Positions 27,540 to 36,816 of a stretch of 64,000 nucleotides of DNA are shown in pieces. Position 1 is the stretch's first letter. Each line of letters starts with the position of its first letter. Below the pieces are notes generated by a model. It had not been told where the DNA came from. It did no database searches and worked only from the letters and a program-made list of their open reading frames with translations. A program made the position numbers and the translations under genes. This DNA comes from Fulvivirga maritima (GTDB lineage Bacteria > Bacteroidota > Bacteroidia > Cytophagales > Cyclobacteriaceae): positions 309,501 through 373,500 of the forward strand of contig NZ_CP089980.1 in NCBI RefSeq assembly GCF_021389955.1, in the 5' to 3' direction.

Positions 27540-30500
27540 TTACTTTTTAATAACCCGTTCATAAGTATTTCCTAACTGAAATAAATAAACACCACATTCT
27601 AAGTGGCTTACATCCAAGGTGTTTACACCGTTATTAAGTACGTATTCTCCTAATTTTTGCCCTCTTAGGTCATAAATAATAATGGTATTCCCTATAGGCT
27701 CTATTCCTTCTTCTAAAGTAATATAAAGCTGATTCTCTACAGGATTCGGATATATCTGTAGCACACTTGTTAGTGGGGAATCTACAGCTGTAATATGCTC
27801 ATATTTGGCAGTAACTATTAAGTCTTCATTTAAATTAGTGAAATCAGACACCTGATCACCCTCTTGAGTAAACCAACCCACAAATATATAGCCTTGAACA
27901 ATCGGTGGTTCCGGTACATTAACAGCATCTCCTATAGCTATAATTTGATTACTAATGACAGTTTTATCAGCACCTAAAAATGTGATCTCAAAATGGGTCT
28001 TTGGTCTCATCGCTACGCGGATAACACTTTCATTCTCTAATTGCAGGTGTACTGTGGTATCCATATAACCATCTGCCTGTACAGAGAATATATTGTCAAA
28101 ACCATTATCTACTGTTAACACACCAAAGGTGGCGGAATTTTCTACCTCAAAATCTCCCCAAAAAAACTGGACATTAAATTTATCAATTGGTGCTTGTGTT
28201 ACACCATCTACCAATTCCAAAGTAGACATATAAATATTCTTCTCTACTAATTTATGATCTTTTGAAATGACTCCACTTTCTATAGGTTGTGAAAAGCTCA
28301 ATTCATATGGATATGTACCATCTTCCAATAAAAAATGATGGGTACCTGTATAAAATTGTCCCTCTAAGAAAATATTGACAGCATTTGATTTAAATGTTGC
28401 CATAAGAACCTTAATATCTTCGCTTACACCTTCATCTGTCAAAATCAACTCATTGGAGATTACTCCCACATGATTTTCATAACTCAACTCGTATGAATAG
28501 CTTCCTGCGAAAGCTTTAATAAAAGCGAAACCTGATGGATCCGTAGTCAAGCTACGTTGTCCAACTTCAATATTAATATCACTAACACCTTCATTATCTG
28601 AATCTACCACGTTAAAATAAACTGTTAAATCAGGTAGATTAATTTCTTTGTAAAGGACTTGTGCTGGATTTCCTTGAACATATTCTGGCACCTCTAATGT
28701 AAATGGATATTCACCAATAAGCTCTGGTGAAGTTAATACTGCGGAATACTTACCAGGAAATATTCCGATTATTTGTAGGGCCATTGAAGCACCCTTCTCT
28801 AGTTCTACGCCGCTATCACCTTCAAAACTAACTATGCCTCCGGGAAATATTTCCTCTCCGTATTCGAATTGAATGGTCATTAACCTTAGATTAATTGGTT
28901 CCACTATGCCCTCATCATCAATAGTAAATTGCCCTTCCATCTGTCCGGGGCGTTCATCTAAATGCACTGTATAATTATAAGTACCTGACGGCAAGTAGAA
29001 AGAAATAGGGCTTGCATCACTATACAGGGTACTTCCGTCTACCGTTATACTCATCCTAGCCTGCGGCCAGACCTCATTTAAAGCTAACGCATTATCAATG
29101 GCAGCTATAAATTTAACCTCATAACCTTGGTTAATATTAGTCTCTACATCCTCATCTTCAATAACTACCTCTCCTTCCAGCTGCATGCCTTCTATGAGAT
29201 ATGCGTAGTTACCCGGAAATGCAAAAAATATAGCCTTACCCAAAGCTGAAGTAACTAAAGCACTATCACCTAGTTGAATTGCTGTGTTTATTATGGGGTT
29301 TTCATTGCCATCGGTTAGGTTAAATGTGGCCTTATACACAGTAACAATCTCATTATAAGCATCTTCCGTAGTTAATAATTCCTGTTCATATGCTCCAAGA
29401 ATATCATCTCCCATTACCAAATAAGAATGAGGAGCTCTTTCTAAATATAAGTTTAACTCACCCTCAGCATCTACTTCATGAACCACTCCATCAATGGTAA
29501 TACTGGTATTTCCAACCGGCGTACCATCAGTCTCAGCCACCATAAAATGGACATCTGACAATTCTATTTCAAAATCCTGTCCCTCAAACTCTATTTCAAC
29601 AGTTCTACTTATGCTATCATTTAGCAGTGGATGGGTAATTTCAGCTTCATAAACGCCTGATGGCAGATACACTTGAGCAATTCCCTGTTCGTTAGTAGTG
29701 ATTATTTTATCTGCTATCGCAATTTTAACATCAGACAATGCTTCCTGCCCCACCATTACCTGAAATGAAGTGGTATATAGTTCTATATTTTCAGTTATAC
29801 TATTTTCTACTATTTCCGAAGTTCCCTGTATAGAAGAAACCCCTATATCAGGATGACTCAGCTTATATGAATAATTACCAGTAGGGAAAAACAAAGAAGC
29901 CATACCCTTATTATCTGTAGTTATGTGCTTGTTACCGACTTCAATCTCGGCATTAGCCAACTGCCCTAAATGATCTGGCTTTACAGAAAAATCAAGCATG
30001 TAAAGATCTGGTTCTTCAAGGTGATCAGCTCCTTCTATTGTAAACGTATGCTCAATATCAACTCCCAATGTAGGTGAAGAAATCACATAATTATATTCGC
30101 CATCAGGCAGGAATACTTCTACTTCTCCATTTTCATCTGTTTTTACTGAGACAGGGCTAACAGGATGAGGACAATCTATATTTATATTAGCATTACTTAG
30201 TACAGAATCTTGCTCTGTGATAAGGACAAATTTTGTTTTATGTAATTCAATAGGATAATAGACATCTTCCTCTTCTACCTCTAATGAACCGTAAATAATT
30301 CGAGGGGCAGATTTATTATATTCATTATAAAAAGTGGTAGAGTAAGAACCTGTTTTAAGGTAAATTTCATTTTCGCCCCCCTTATACACGTCGAACAATT
30401 TAGAATTCACCGACATACTTCCTCGTAAATATCGAAACTCGGAAGGTATTACTTCTACTTTTACCAGGTTGTAATCACTAAACTCTAAGGTCAACCCATT

Positions 30501-32893
30501 TTCTCTAGGTTCGATAACTCCATCAATATCCTCAGCCATAGATGGGTGTTCTATATTATATGTTGCGCCTTCAGGGATCACATCAAAGACCGCTATACCA
30601 CTTGTATTGGTCTTCTTTTTTCATCACCTAGCTTTACTGTGGCACCTTTTATAGGCTGACCAGAATTTGTTCCCAGCTTAAAAACAAAATGATCTTCATC
30701 TTGCCGTAGGTACTGGGCGGTGATAAGTAAAGGTTCTTTTACTTCTTCAAATTGAGGTGAATAGCCAGCGAAAATATACTCTGATCTTTGAGGATTTTGT
30801 TTGGGAGGAACGGCACTTTCATTATAGATAATAGTATCATTCTTTAATACATTACCATCAAAGTCTTGAAAGCTCACCACAAACGCTTTAGAATAGCTAG
30901 TTTTAAAATCAATTATTTCATATTGATCATTAGCGTTAGTCATTAAGTATCCTTCTGTCATCCTCCAGAAGGTAGAATCTGAATTAGTAGTAGTAAATTG
31001 AGGCAGATTAACCGAGTTACTTAAACTCTCTTCATCAAAGTTATATCCTCCAAAAAAATACAGGTTAGCACAATTATCTAAGCCAACCACTGTATTAATA
31101 CTATTACCTCCAAAGGCATTTGCTCCTAAATACTCAAGGTTGGGAGCACCTGCAAAACCAATTTCCGAAATGAAATTATCCGCAAATACAGAATTCTCGA
31201 TTCTAGTAAGCGACACACAATTTTCAAAATGCAAGGAAGTAATTTCTGCATTGTAAAAAGCGCTAGCGCCAATTTCTTTCAGCTGTGTAAGCCCTGCTAA
31301 GTTCAATGAACTTAACCTGGTATTTCTGAAGGCTGCTTCGCCAATTTTCTCTAAGGCTGTATTGCTCTGAAGGTTTAGCTCCGCAAGCAAGGTGTTTTCA
31401 AAGGCCTCTTCACCTATTACTTCTAAACTTTCACTAGCTGACATATCCACTATCTCCAAAGAACTATCTTTAAATACAGCAGCTGATATCTCCTTTAATC
31501 CTGAAGGCAATTTCACATAATATATGGCTTTCTCTTGAAAAAGCCCCTCAGCTAACCCCACAATCACCTGACCATCTAACTCATCAGGAATAATAATAGA
31601 CTTGTATTGGCTATCATAATTGCAAGTCTGTATAATGCCGTTGGTTACAGTAACATCTCCATCTGTAAGTGTATAGATTTCTTCTCGGTAGAAAGACTCA
31701 GATAAGTTAGACAATTCATTTCCTCCATGATAAATTTGGTTGTTTGAAGATCTCCACTCTTGAGTTGCTCCTTGAGGCAATATCATGGTAAGCCCAGACA
31801 GGTTATTGAAAAACGCACCAGCACCTATATAATTCAAATTATTGAAGTGACTTAAATCTTGTACATCAGCTATCTGATTATCGCTAAATGCAGAAGTTCC
31901 TATAGTGGTAACGGCAGCCAGATCTCCCAGATTTAATGCGGTAATTGAGTTATTGGCAAAAGCATACTCACCAATAGCTTGTAAATTTTCTTGCTGACTA
32001 AGGTTTACCTCCTGAAGCGCATTGTTTGCAAAAGCATAATCTTTGATCTGAGTAAGCGATGTTACCCCTTCCATTTCCACATATTGAATGCTATTTCCTT
32101 CGAAGGCATAAATTTCAATATTAGTTAAACTGGTACAGTTACTAATATTTACACTTTGAATTTGATTATCTCTAAAGGCTCCTGCCCCAATATGCTGCAA
32201 ACTTGAAGATCCGCTTAGGTCAACCTGCTGGATCTCGTTCCTATAAAAAGCATTAGATCCTATCTTTATTAAATTACTATCATCAAACCTTACATCTTCT
32301 AGTTTATTAGTAGTAAATGCGTAATCTCCTATTTGAGTTAAAGTTTGGCATACACTTAAATCCAGAGTGCCAGAAAGGTTACTATAAGCAAATGCAAATC
32401 TCTCTATGGACTCGAGATTAGTACAATTAGCAAAATCCACATTTTCTAGCTTTGTCTGATAAAAACTAGCTTCACCTATATATTCCAGATTGGTACATCC
32501 ACTTAAATCCACACTTTCAAGAGGTGTTTGATAAAAGGCTCCTAATCCTATATACCTCAATTGGGTGCATCTACTTAAATCTATACTTATCAGAGGATTT
32601 CCTCTAAATGCATTATTACCAATAAACTCTATAGTTGCTGGAAATTGCACGGATCTTATTCCTTTTCTATAAAAAGCTCCGGTATAACAGCCAGTAGCTC
32701 TAATGCCACGAATAGTTATGCCGTTAACAGACTCAGGAATAATAATATCTTGTTCCCCAGAAGAGAATTTCTTAGTGCACCTTGTAATAATTCCTGCTCC
32801 ATTTACAGAGAGATCTTCAGGTTGAAGAATATATTGAGCATTACTGCTTAAAGTGTAGAGTAGAAAAGCGGTGAAAAGAACTAATTTTTTCAT
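27540..32893 (-). pseudogene. Giant BspA-like leucine-rich repeat protein with repeated beta domains and T9SS tail; one homopolymer frameshift
   Basis: Two frames join into one product of ~1784 residues. The first (32893 to 30593) has a signal peptide, two blocks of BspA/LRR_5-type repeats (IGxxAFxxNxLxxVxLSxCxxL units, ~20-600) and an InlB B-like repeat (~675-735). The second (30581 to 27540) has about ten ~90-residue beta-sandwich repeats of Cna-B/CarboxypepD_reg type (pattern TDxxGxAxxFLPxGxYxYxxxHP), another InlB B-like repeat (FVGWFTQEGDQV) and a T9SS domain (QIYPNPVENQLYIT). The break is a run of six T at 30616-30621: one extra A in the coding strand gives DEKKKTNTSGIAVF. A surface adhesin or binding protein is likely; ligand unknown. 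Confidence 0.78.
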
Positions 32894-33039
32894 TGATTTA
32901 GATTTAAAGCCATCAACTTCACTATACCAACTCTAAGAATAAATACACTTAATATCACTTTGTAACCTTATAAATTGATTTATATCATTAATTTTTATTA
33001 CTCCAATGATTAGATTAAAATTAGCTATCAAATAACTGT

Positions 33040-33057
33040 TTCACTTATAAGAGGTTA
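33040..33057. repeat. 18-bp direct repeat, copy 2
   Basis: Identical to 27492-27509 in the same orientation. The copies flank the BspA-like gene, about 5.5 kb apart. The bases on either side of the repeat differ between copies. Confidence 0.8.
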
Positions 33058-33086
33058 ACTGAGTAAGACTTTAAAAATGGATTACT

Positions 33087-34117
33087 TTGACTTCTTTAAT
33101 TTTATACCTAGGCTTAATCATAATTTCAACTATTGTAGTATGGAAAAGTAGCGACTTGCTAGAGGGTAGCTCACAACGACTGGCTACTTACTATAAATTA
33201 CCCGCGGTAGTGCAGGGCGCTATTATTACTGCTATTGGCTCCAGTTTTCCGGAGTTATCTACTACGGTTCTGTCTACTTTACTACATGGTGAATTTGAAT
33301 TAGGTGTAGGGGCAATAGTAGGATCAGCCATATTTAATATACTGATGATACCGGCGTTATCTGGCCTAACCGCCAAAAAGCTCTCAGCTGACAGAATTTT
33401 AATCTATAAAGATGCTCAGTTTTACATTACTTCTGTTGCTGTACTACTGCTGGCCTTTTCCCTTGCCGTGATTTATAACCCTGTGCCCGATAAGGAGCTC
33501 GTAGGAAGCATGACACGTGGGATAGCCCTTGTTCCCTTGCTATTATACGTTTTGTACATTTTTCTGCAACAACAAGAAACGGCCGATTATCAAAAAAATG
33601 ATTCTAAAGACAAAGTAGCTGACATAAAGGTAGGTAAAGAATGGCTCAAGCTGATCGGCAGTTTACTTCTGATCGTGGGTGGAGTAGAAGGCTTGGTTAG
33701 AGGAGCTCTCTTTCTCGGTGAATATTTAGAAACGCCAAGCTTCTTTTGGGTATTACTGTAATAGCCGCTGCCACCAGTATACCTGATGCTTTTGTAAGTG
33801 TAAAAATGGCTCGACATGGAGAAGGAATAATAAGTCTGGCCAATGTTATCGGTAGCAATATTTTTGATTTATTGGTTGCCATACCTTTAGGCGTATTAAT
33901 AGCAGGTTCATCAGAAGTAGATTTTGCTTTAGCTGTCCCTCTTATGTTGTTTCTTACTTTTGCCACTATTCTACTATTTGCGATGCTGCGCACTAAGCTT
34001 GTGCTCTCTACTGTAGAAAGCTGGATTTTACTATTACTCTATGTATTATTCATTGCTTGGATGATTTTAGAAACCTTTGGAGACATGAATTTATTGCGAG
34101 AGAGCCAGGCCGCTTAA
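33087..34117 (+). pseudogene. Calcium/sodium antiporter (CaCA family), interrupted by one homopolymer frameshift
   Basis: Two overlapping frames make a ~343-residue CaCA/YrbG-like antiporter. The first alpha repeat is in frame one (GSSFPELSTTVLSTLLHGEF, GAIVGSAIFNILMIPAL). The second is in frame two (AAATSIPDAFVSVKMARHGEG, NVIGSNIFDLLVAIPLG). The break is at four T (33744-33747): five T restores SFFLGITVIAAATSIPDA. The first frame begins with TTG at 33087, and the ATG at 33077 would join it if one T of 33086-33088 were removed, so the start is uncertain. It exchanges Na+ for Ca2+ across the inner membrane. Confidence 0.83.
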
Positions 34118-34164
34118 CCTTTCAATTAGACTAGTTCTACTGCTGCAAATGAAAATATTTAACC

Positions 34165-34172
34165 TATATTTG
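34165..34172 (+). promoter_or_regulatory. -7 promoter element upstream of the thioesterase gene
   Basis: TATATTTG fits the Bacteroidota -7 consensus TAnnTTTG exactly and lies 27 bases before the ATG at 34199. No clear -33 TTG was seen. Confidence 0.45.
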
Positions 34173-34198
34173 CTCGTCATGCATAACATTTTTTCATT

Positions 34199-34636
34199 AT
34201 GAGTAAAACTACTTATCCCTTTAGCATACTTTGGTCACAAATAGATGCTAATCAACACCTAAGACATTCTGCCTATGCTGATTTTGGTGCCCAAGCCAGG
34301 GTTATAGCCTTAGAGAGTATCGGGTTTGATATGAAAGTCTTTCATCAGTTAAAAATAGGACCTATTCTCTTCCGTGAAGAAATGATTTACTTAAGGGAAG
34401 TTACTCCCAATGACACCATTCAAGTAAGTGTAGAAATGGTGAAATGCAGAAAAGATGGTTCCAGATGGAGTATTAAGCATGAAATATTTCGTAGTGATGG
34501 TGTAAAAGCAGCACAGATCAATGTAGATGGAGCCTGGCTGGACCTCACTAAAAGGAAACTTGCTCCTTTACCAGAGGAATGGGGAGAGAAATTTTTAAGC
34601 TTACCAAAAGCTGAAGAGTTTTCTATTGAAGAATAG
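34199..34636 (+). CDS. Acyl-CoA thioesterase (4HBT/hotdog fold)
   Basis: A 145-residue hotdog-fold protein of the 4-hydroxybenzoyl-CoA thioesterase group. The start has PFSILWSQIDANQHLRHSAYADFG, in which the catalytic Asp and nearby His/Asn region is that of YbgC/FadM-like thioesterases. It is a single-domain cytoplasmic protein of usual length. The substrate (short or aromatic acyl-CoA) is not readable. It is convergent with the 5'-nucleotidase gene. Confidence 0.85.
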   Translation: MSKTTYPFSILWSQIDANQHLRHSAYADFGAQARVIALESIGFDMKVFHQLKIGPILFREEMIYLREVTPNDTIQVSVEMVKCRKDGSRWSIKHEIFRSDGVKAAQINVDGAWLDLTKRKLAPLPEEWGEKFLSLPKAEEFSIEE

Positions 34637-34660
34637 ACTAACTCTCCAGCATATGATTAT

Positions 34661-36115
34661 TTAGTTCTGGTATCTCTGATAATTATTACAGCCTGAGTAA
34701 TCTAGCGGATCAGCTGAGTTTTCAAGATAGTTGATGATTGCCTCTGCAGTAGTAAATTCTTTAATATCAGCTCTATTATACGGGAAGTAGCTATCATGAA
34801 CGGCAGGGATGTAATCGTTTATTCCTACCGTTAATGAGTCCGTTTCCGGTAGCACTTGTCCGTTAGTATCATAAAGAGCAAAGCCAGTCTGGTCAGTACC
34901 AAACTCTACACCGCTTACATAAAAACCTTCACCAGCATGCGTAAAGAACCTTTCTAGCTCACTAACGGCCATTCTAAAAATAACACATTGGTTACTAAAA
35001 GGATCCATATTAAAAACCTCCCCCATGGTAATGTCTCCAGCATCAAAACTAGCCCTTACCCCTCCTGTATTTTGCAATGCCAGGTCTGTTTGTAAGTAAT
35101 TCATTAGTGCATCAGTATAAAAACACCCCATACCTGAGCTACTCATGTTGTTTTCAGAATATCCTACCACTTCATTAAGGTTTACTTCTGCCATGTAATC
35201 ATCAATTTTTGACTGAAGAGCTTCATCATACTGCTGATACTCATCTAAATTGATAAAACGCACTTCACTACTTTCAATGCTCCCCTCAGAGATTGTTACA
35301 TCCATTCTTCCTAGCAATTGAAAATTAGCACCAGCCTGTACCACGGGTATATCATCTATTTCACGATCTATCACCTCATGAGAATGACCACCTACTATTA
35401 TATCGAAATCACCATTGGTCTCAGCAATAAGGTTATCTACCGAAGACCCTAAGTGGGTAAGCAGGATCGATAAATCAGCATCATTATCTGCCTCCAGACT
35501 GCTATACTTGGGGAGTTCGGTATCAAAAGGAGAAAATTTAACATCCACCACTTTCCAGGGATGTGTTAAAGGAATAGTATCTCCTTCTTTCCCATTCGTT
35601 TCTACTACGCCTAATACGGCTATTTTTAAATCATTAATATCCTTAATAGTATATGGGTCTGTCTGCGGTAATATAGAGCCTTCCGTGTTCATATTAGCGC
35701 ATATCCAACTGAACTGCGCTTGCTCCATACGATCTTTTAATACCTCTATGCCATAATCAAATTCATGATTACCCAGTACGGCTACGTCTACACCTATTTC
35801 ATTCATCAACTCTACCATGGGCTCCCCTTTAGGATCATACAGATCTACCACCGGATTTCCTGAAAATATATCCCCAGCACAAAGTACTAACACATCTTTG
35901 CTTTCACGCTCTTGATCAATGATATGTTTGGCTTTAGCAAAGTTTCCTATCTGCCCATGCATGTCATTCATAAAGAAGATGGTTAGAGAGTCTACACTGG
36001 CATCTGGGTTTTGAGCAGTAGAGTCAACCGGGATAGTCGATGTATCATCATCACTACAGCTAAATGAAGCTAATCCTCCCAAAAAGGTGGTGATTATAAG
36101 TAAAGGTAATCTCAT
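34661..36115 (-). CDS. 5'-nucleotidase/metallophosphoesterase lipoprotein (UshA-like)
   Basis: A 484-residue lipoprotein (FSCSDDD, Cys20). The N-terminal metallophosphatase domain shows the dimetal motifs FMNDMHGQIG, CAGDIFSGNP, LGNHEFDYG, LLTHLG and VGGHSHE. The C-terminal 5'-nucleotidase domain (~300-470) contains NTGGVRASFDAGDITMG and FALYDTNGQVL. It probably hydrolyses nucleotides or related phosphoesters in the periplasm. The start is supported by the lipobox position. A TATTTTTG -7 element is on the minus strand at 36141-36148. Confidence 0.9.
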   Translation of the reverse strand: MRLPLLIITTFLGGLASFSCSDDDTSTIPVDSTAQNPDASVDSLTIFFMNDMHGQIGNFAKAKHIIDQERESKDVLVLCAGDIFSGNPVVDLYDPKGEPMVELMNEIGVDVAVLGNHEFDYGIEVLKDRMEQAQFSWICANMNTEGSILPQTDPYTIKDINDLKIAVLGVVETNGKEGDTIPLTHPWKVVDVKFSPFDTELPKYSSLEADNDADLSILLTHLGSSVDNLIAETNGDFDIIVGGHSHEVIDREIDDIPVVQAGANFQLLGRMDVTISEGSIESSEVRFINLDEYQQYDEALQSKIDDYMAEVNLNEVVGYSENNMSSSGMGCFYTDALMNYLQTDLALQNTGGVRASFDAGDITMGEVFNMDPFSNQCVIFRMAVSELERFFTHAGEGFYVSGVEFGTDQTGFALYDTNGQVLPETDSLTVGINDYIPAVHDSYFPYNRADIKEFTTAEAIINYLENSADPLDYSGCNNYQRYQN

Positions 36116-36140
36116 AATTTTGAATTGATTAAATCAAATA

Positions 36141-36148
36141 CAAAAATA
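36141..36148 (-). promoter_or_regulatory. -7 promoter element upstream of the 5'-nucleotidase gene
   Basis: On the minus strand the bases read TATTTTTG, an exact TAnnTTTG match, 26 bases upstream of the ATG at 36115. Confidence 0.4.
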
Positions 36149-36207
36149 TATAAATAATTTCATAAAATTAACTTTAATAACCACACCCTATATTATGGCA
36201 ATATTAT

Positions 36208-36594
36208 TTATTTGAGCATAGGTACACCACGCTTGCATAGCTGTAAAGGCACACCCCAAGGATCTCGCATCATAATAATATGTGATCCATCATCAAAATG
36301 ATCATTACTTACTTCTTCTGCACCAGCCGCTTGTAATCTTTTGCTATCCTCATCGGGCTTTTCTGATACGAATGCAAAATGCACTATAAGTGGACTTTGA
36401 TTTTTATAATCAGGAACCGCAGCAGCTGGGTTGCTATAAATTTCTATCATTATTTGACCGCTGTCATCGGCCATAAAAGTCATATAAGGGCTTTCTGTTA
36501 CTTGTTTCACGATGGTTAAGCCCATGTTTTCTACATACCATTGAGCCATAGCTGCAGGCTCTTTTACGTTCACAGCAAAATGTTCTAATTTCAT
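36208..36594 (-). CDS. VOC (glyoxalase/bleomycin-resistance-like) family protein
   Basis: A 128-residue protein with two beta-alpha-beta-beta-beta units: KLEHFAVNVKEPAAMAQWYVENMGL at the start, and a second half ending in MRDPWGVPLQLCKR, the usual VOC DPxGxxxQL signature. The fold covers dioxygenases, glyoxalases and metal-binding proteins, and the reaction here is unknown. It is a single gene, no operon partner seen. Confidence 0.8.
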   Translation of the reverse strand: MKLEHFAVNVKEPAAMAQWYVENMGLTIVKQVTESPYMTFMADDSGQIMIEIYSNPAAAVPDYKNQSPLIVHFAFVSEKPDEDSKRLQAAGAEEVSNDHFDDGSHIIMMRDPWGVPLQLCKRGVPMLK

Positions 36595-36695
36595 TGGATT
36601 CTGGTTTTACAGTTCGGTTTTAAAGCTATAGATAAATTACATGGGTTGCAATGTAAGGATGAAAAACAAGCTCCAAAAGACTGCAAAAGAAAGTC

Positions 36696-36737
36696 CTAGA
36701 TTGCTTCGCTTCACTTCGTTGCGCTCGCAATATCTAG
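36696..36737. repeat. REP-like GC-rich hairpin element
   Basis: CTAGATTGC (36696-36704) and the facing GCAA/TCTAG (36727-36730, 36733-36737) form a stem around TTCGCTTCACTTCGTTGCGCTC. The sequence resembles widely repeated extragenic palindromes (ATTGCTTCGC...GCGCTCGCAAT). It is higher in GC than the surrounding spacer. Other copies are not in the window, so the repeat status is inferred from resemblance. Confidence 0.5.
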
Positions 36738-36759
36738 TGATGAGAGGTGATCAATATAC

Positions 36760-36790
36760 AAAAAAAGCCACCCCACTCTCATGGGGCAGC
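36760..36790 (-). terminator. Terminator after the PL9-like/PL1 gene
   Basis: GCCACCCCA (36767-36775) pairs with TGGGGCAGC (36782-36790) with two wobble pairs in the transcript. On the minus strand it is followed by a T run (complement of 36760-36766). It is 27 bases past the stop of the modular pectate lyase gene. Confidence 0.8.
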
Positions 36791-36816
36791 TCTCGATTAA
36801 AACTACTTCTACTGTT

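Noticed and set aside
30581-30593. True boundary between two genes in the LRR locus
   Set aside because: The second frame has no signal peptide and the protein sequence continues smoothly across a homopolymer, so a frameshift is more likely.
31000-32800. CRISPR-like or tandem DNA repeat
   Set aside because: The periodicity comes from protein-level leucine-rich repeats; the DNA copies are diverged and lack identical spacers.
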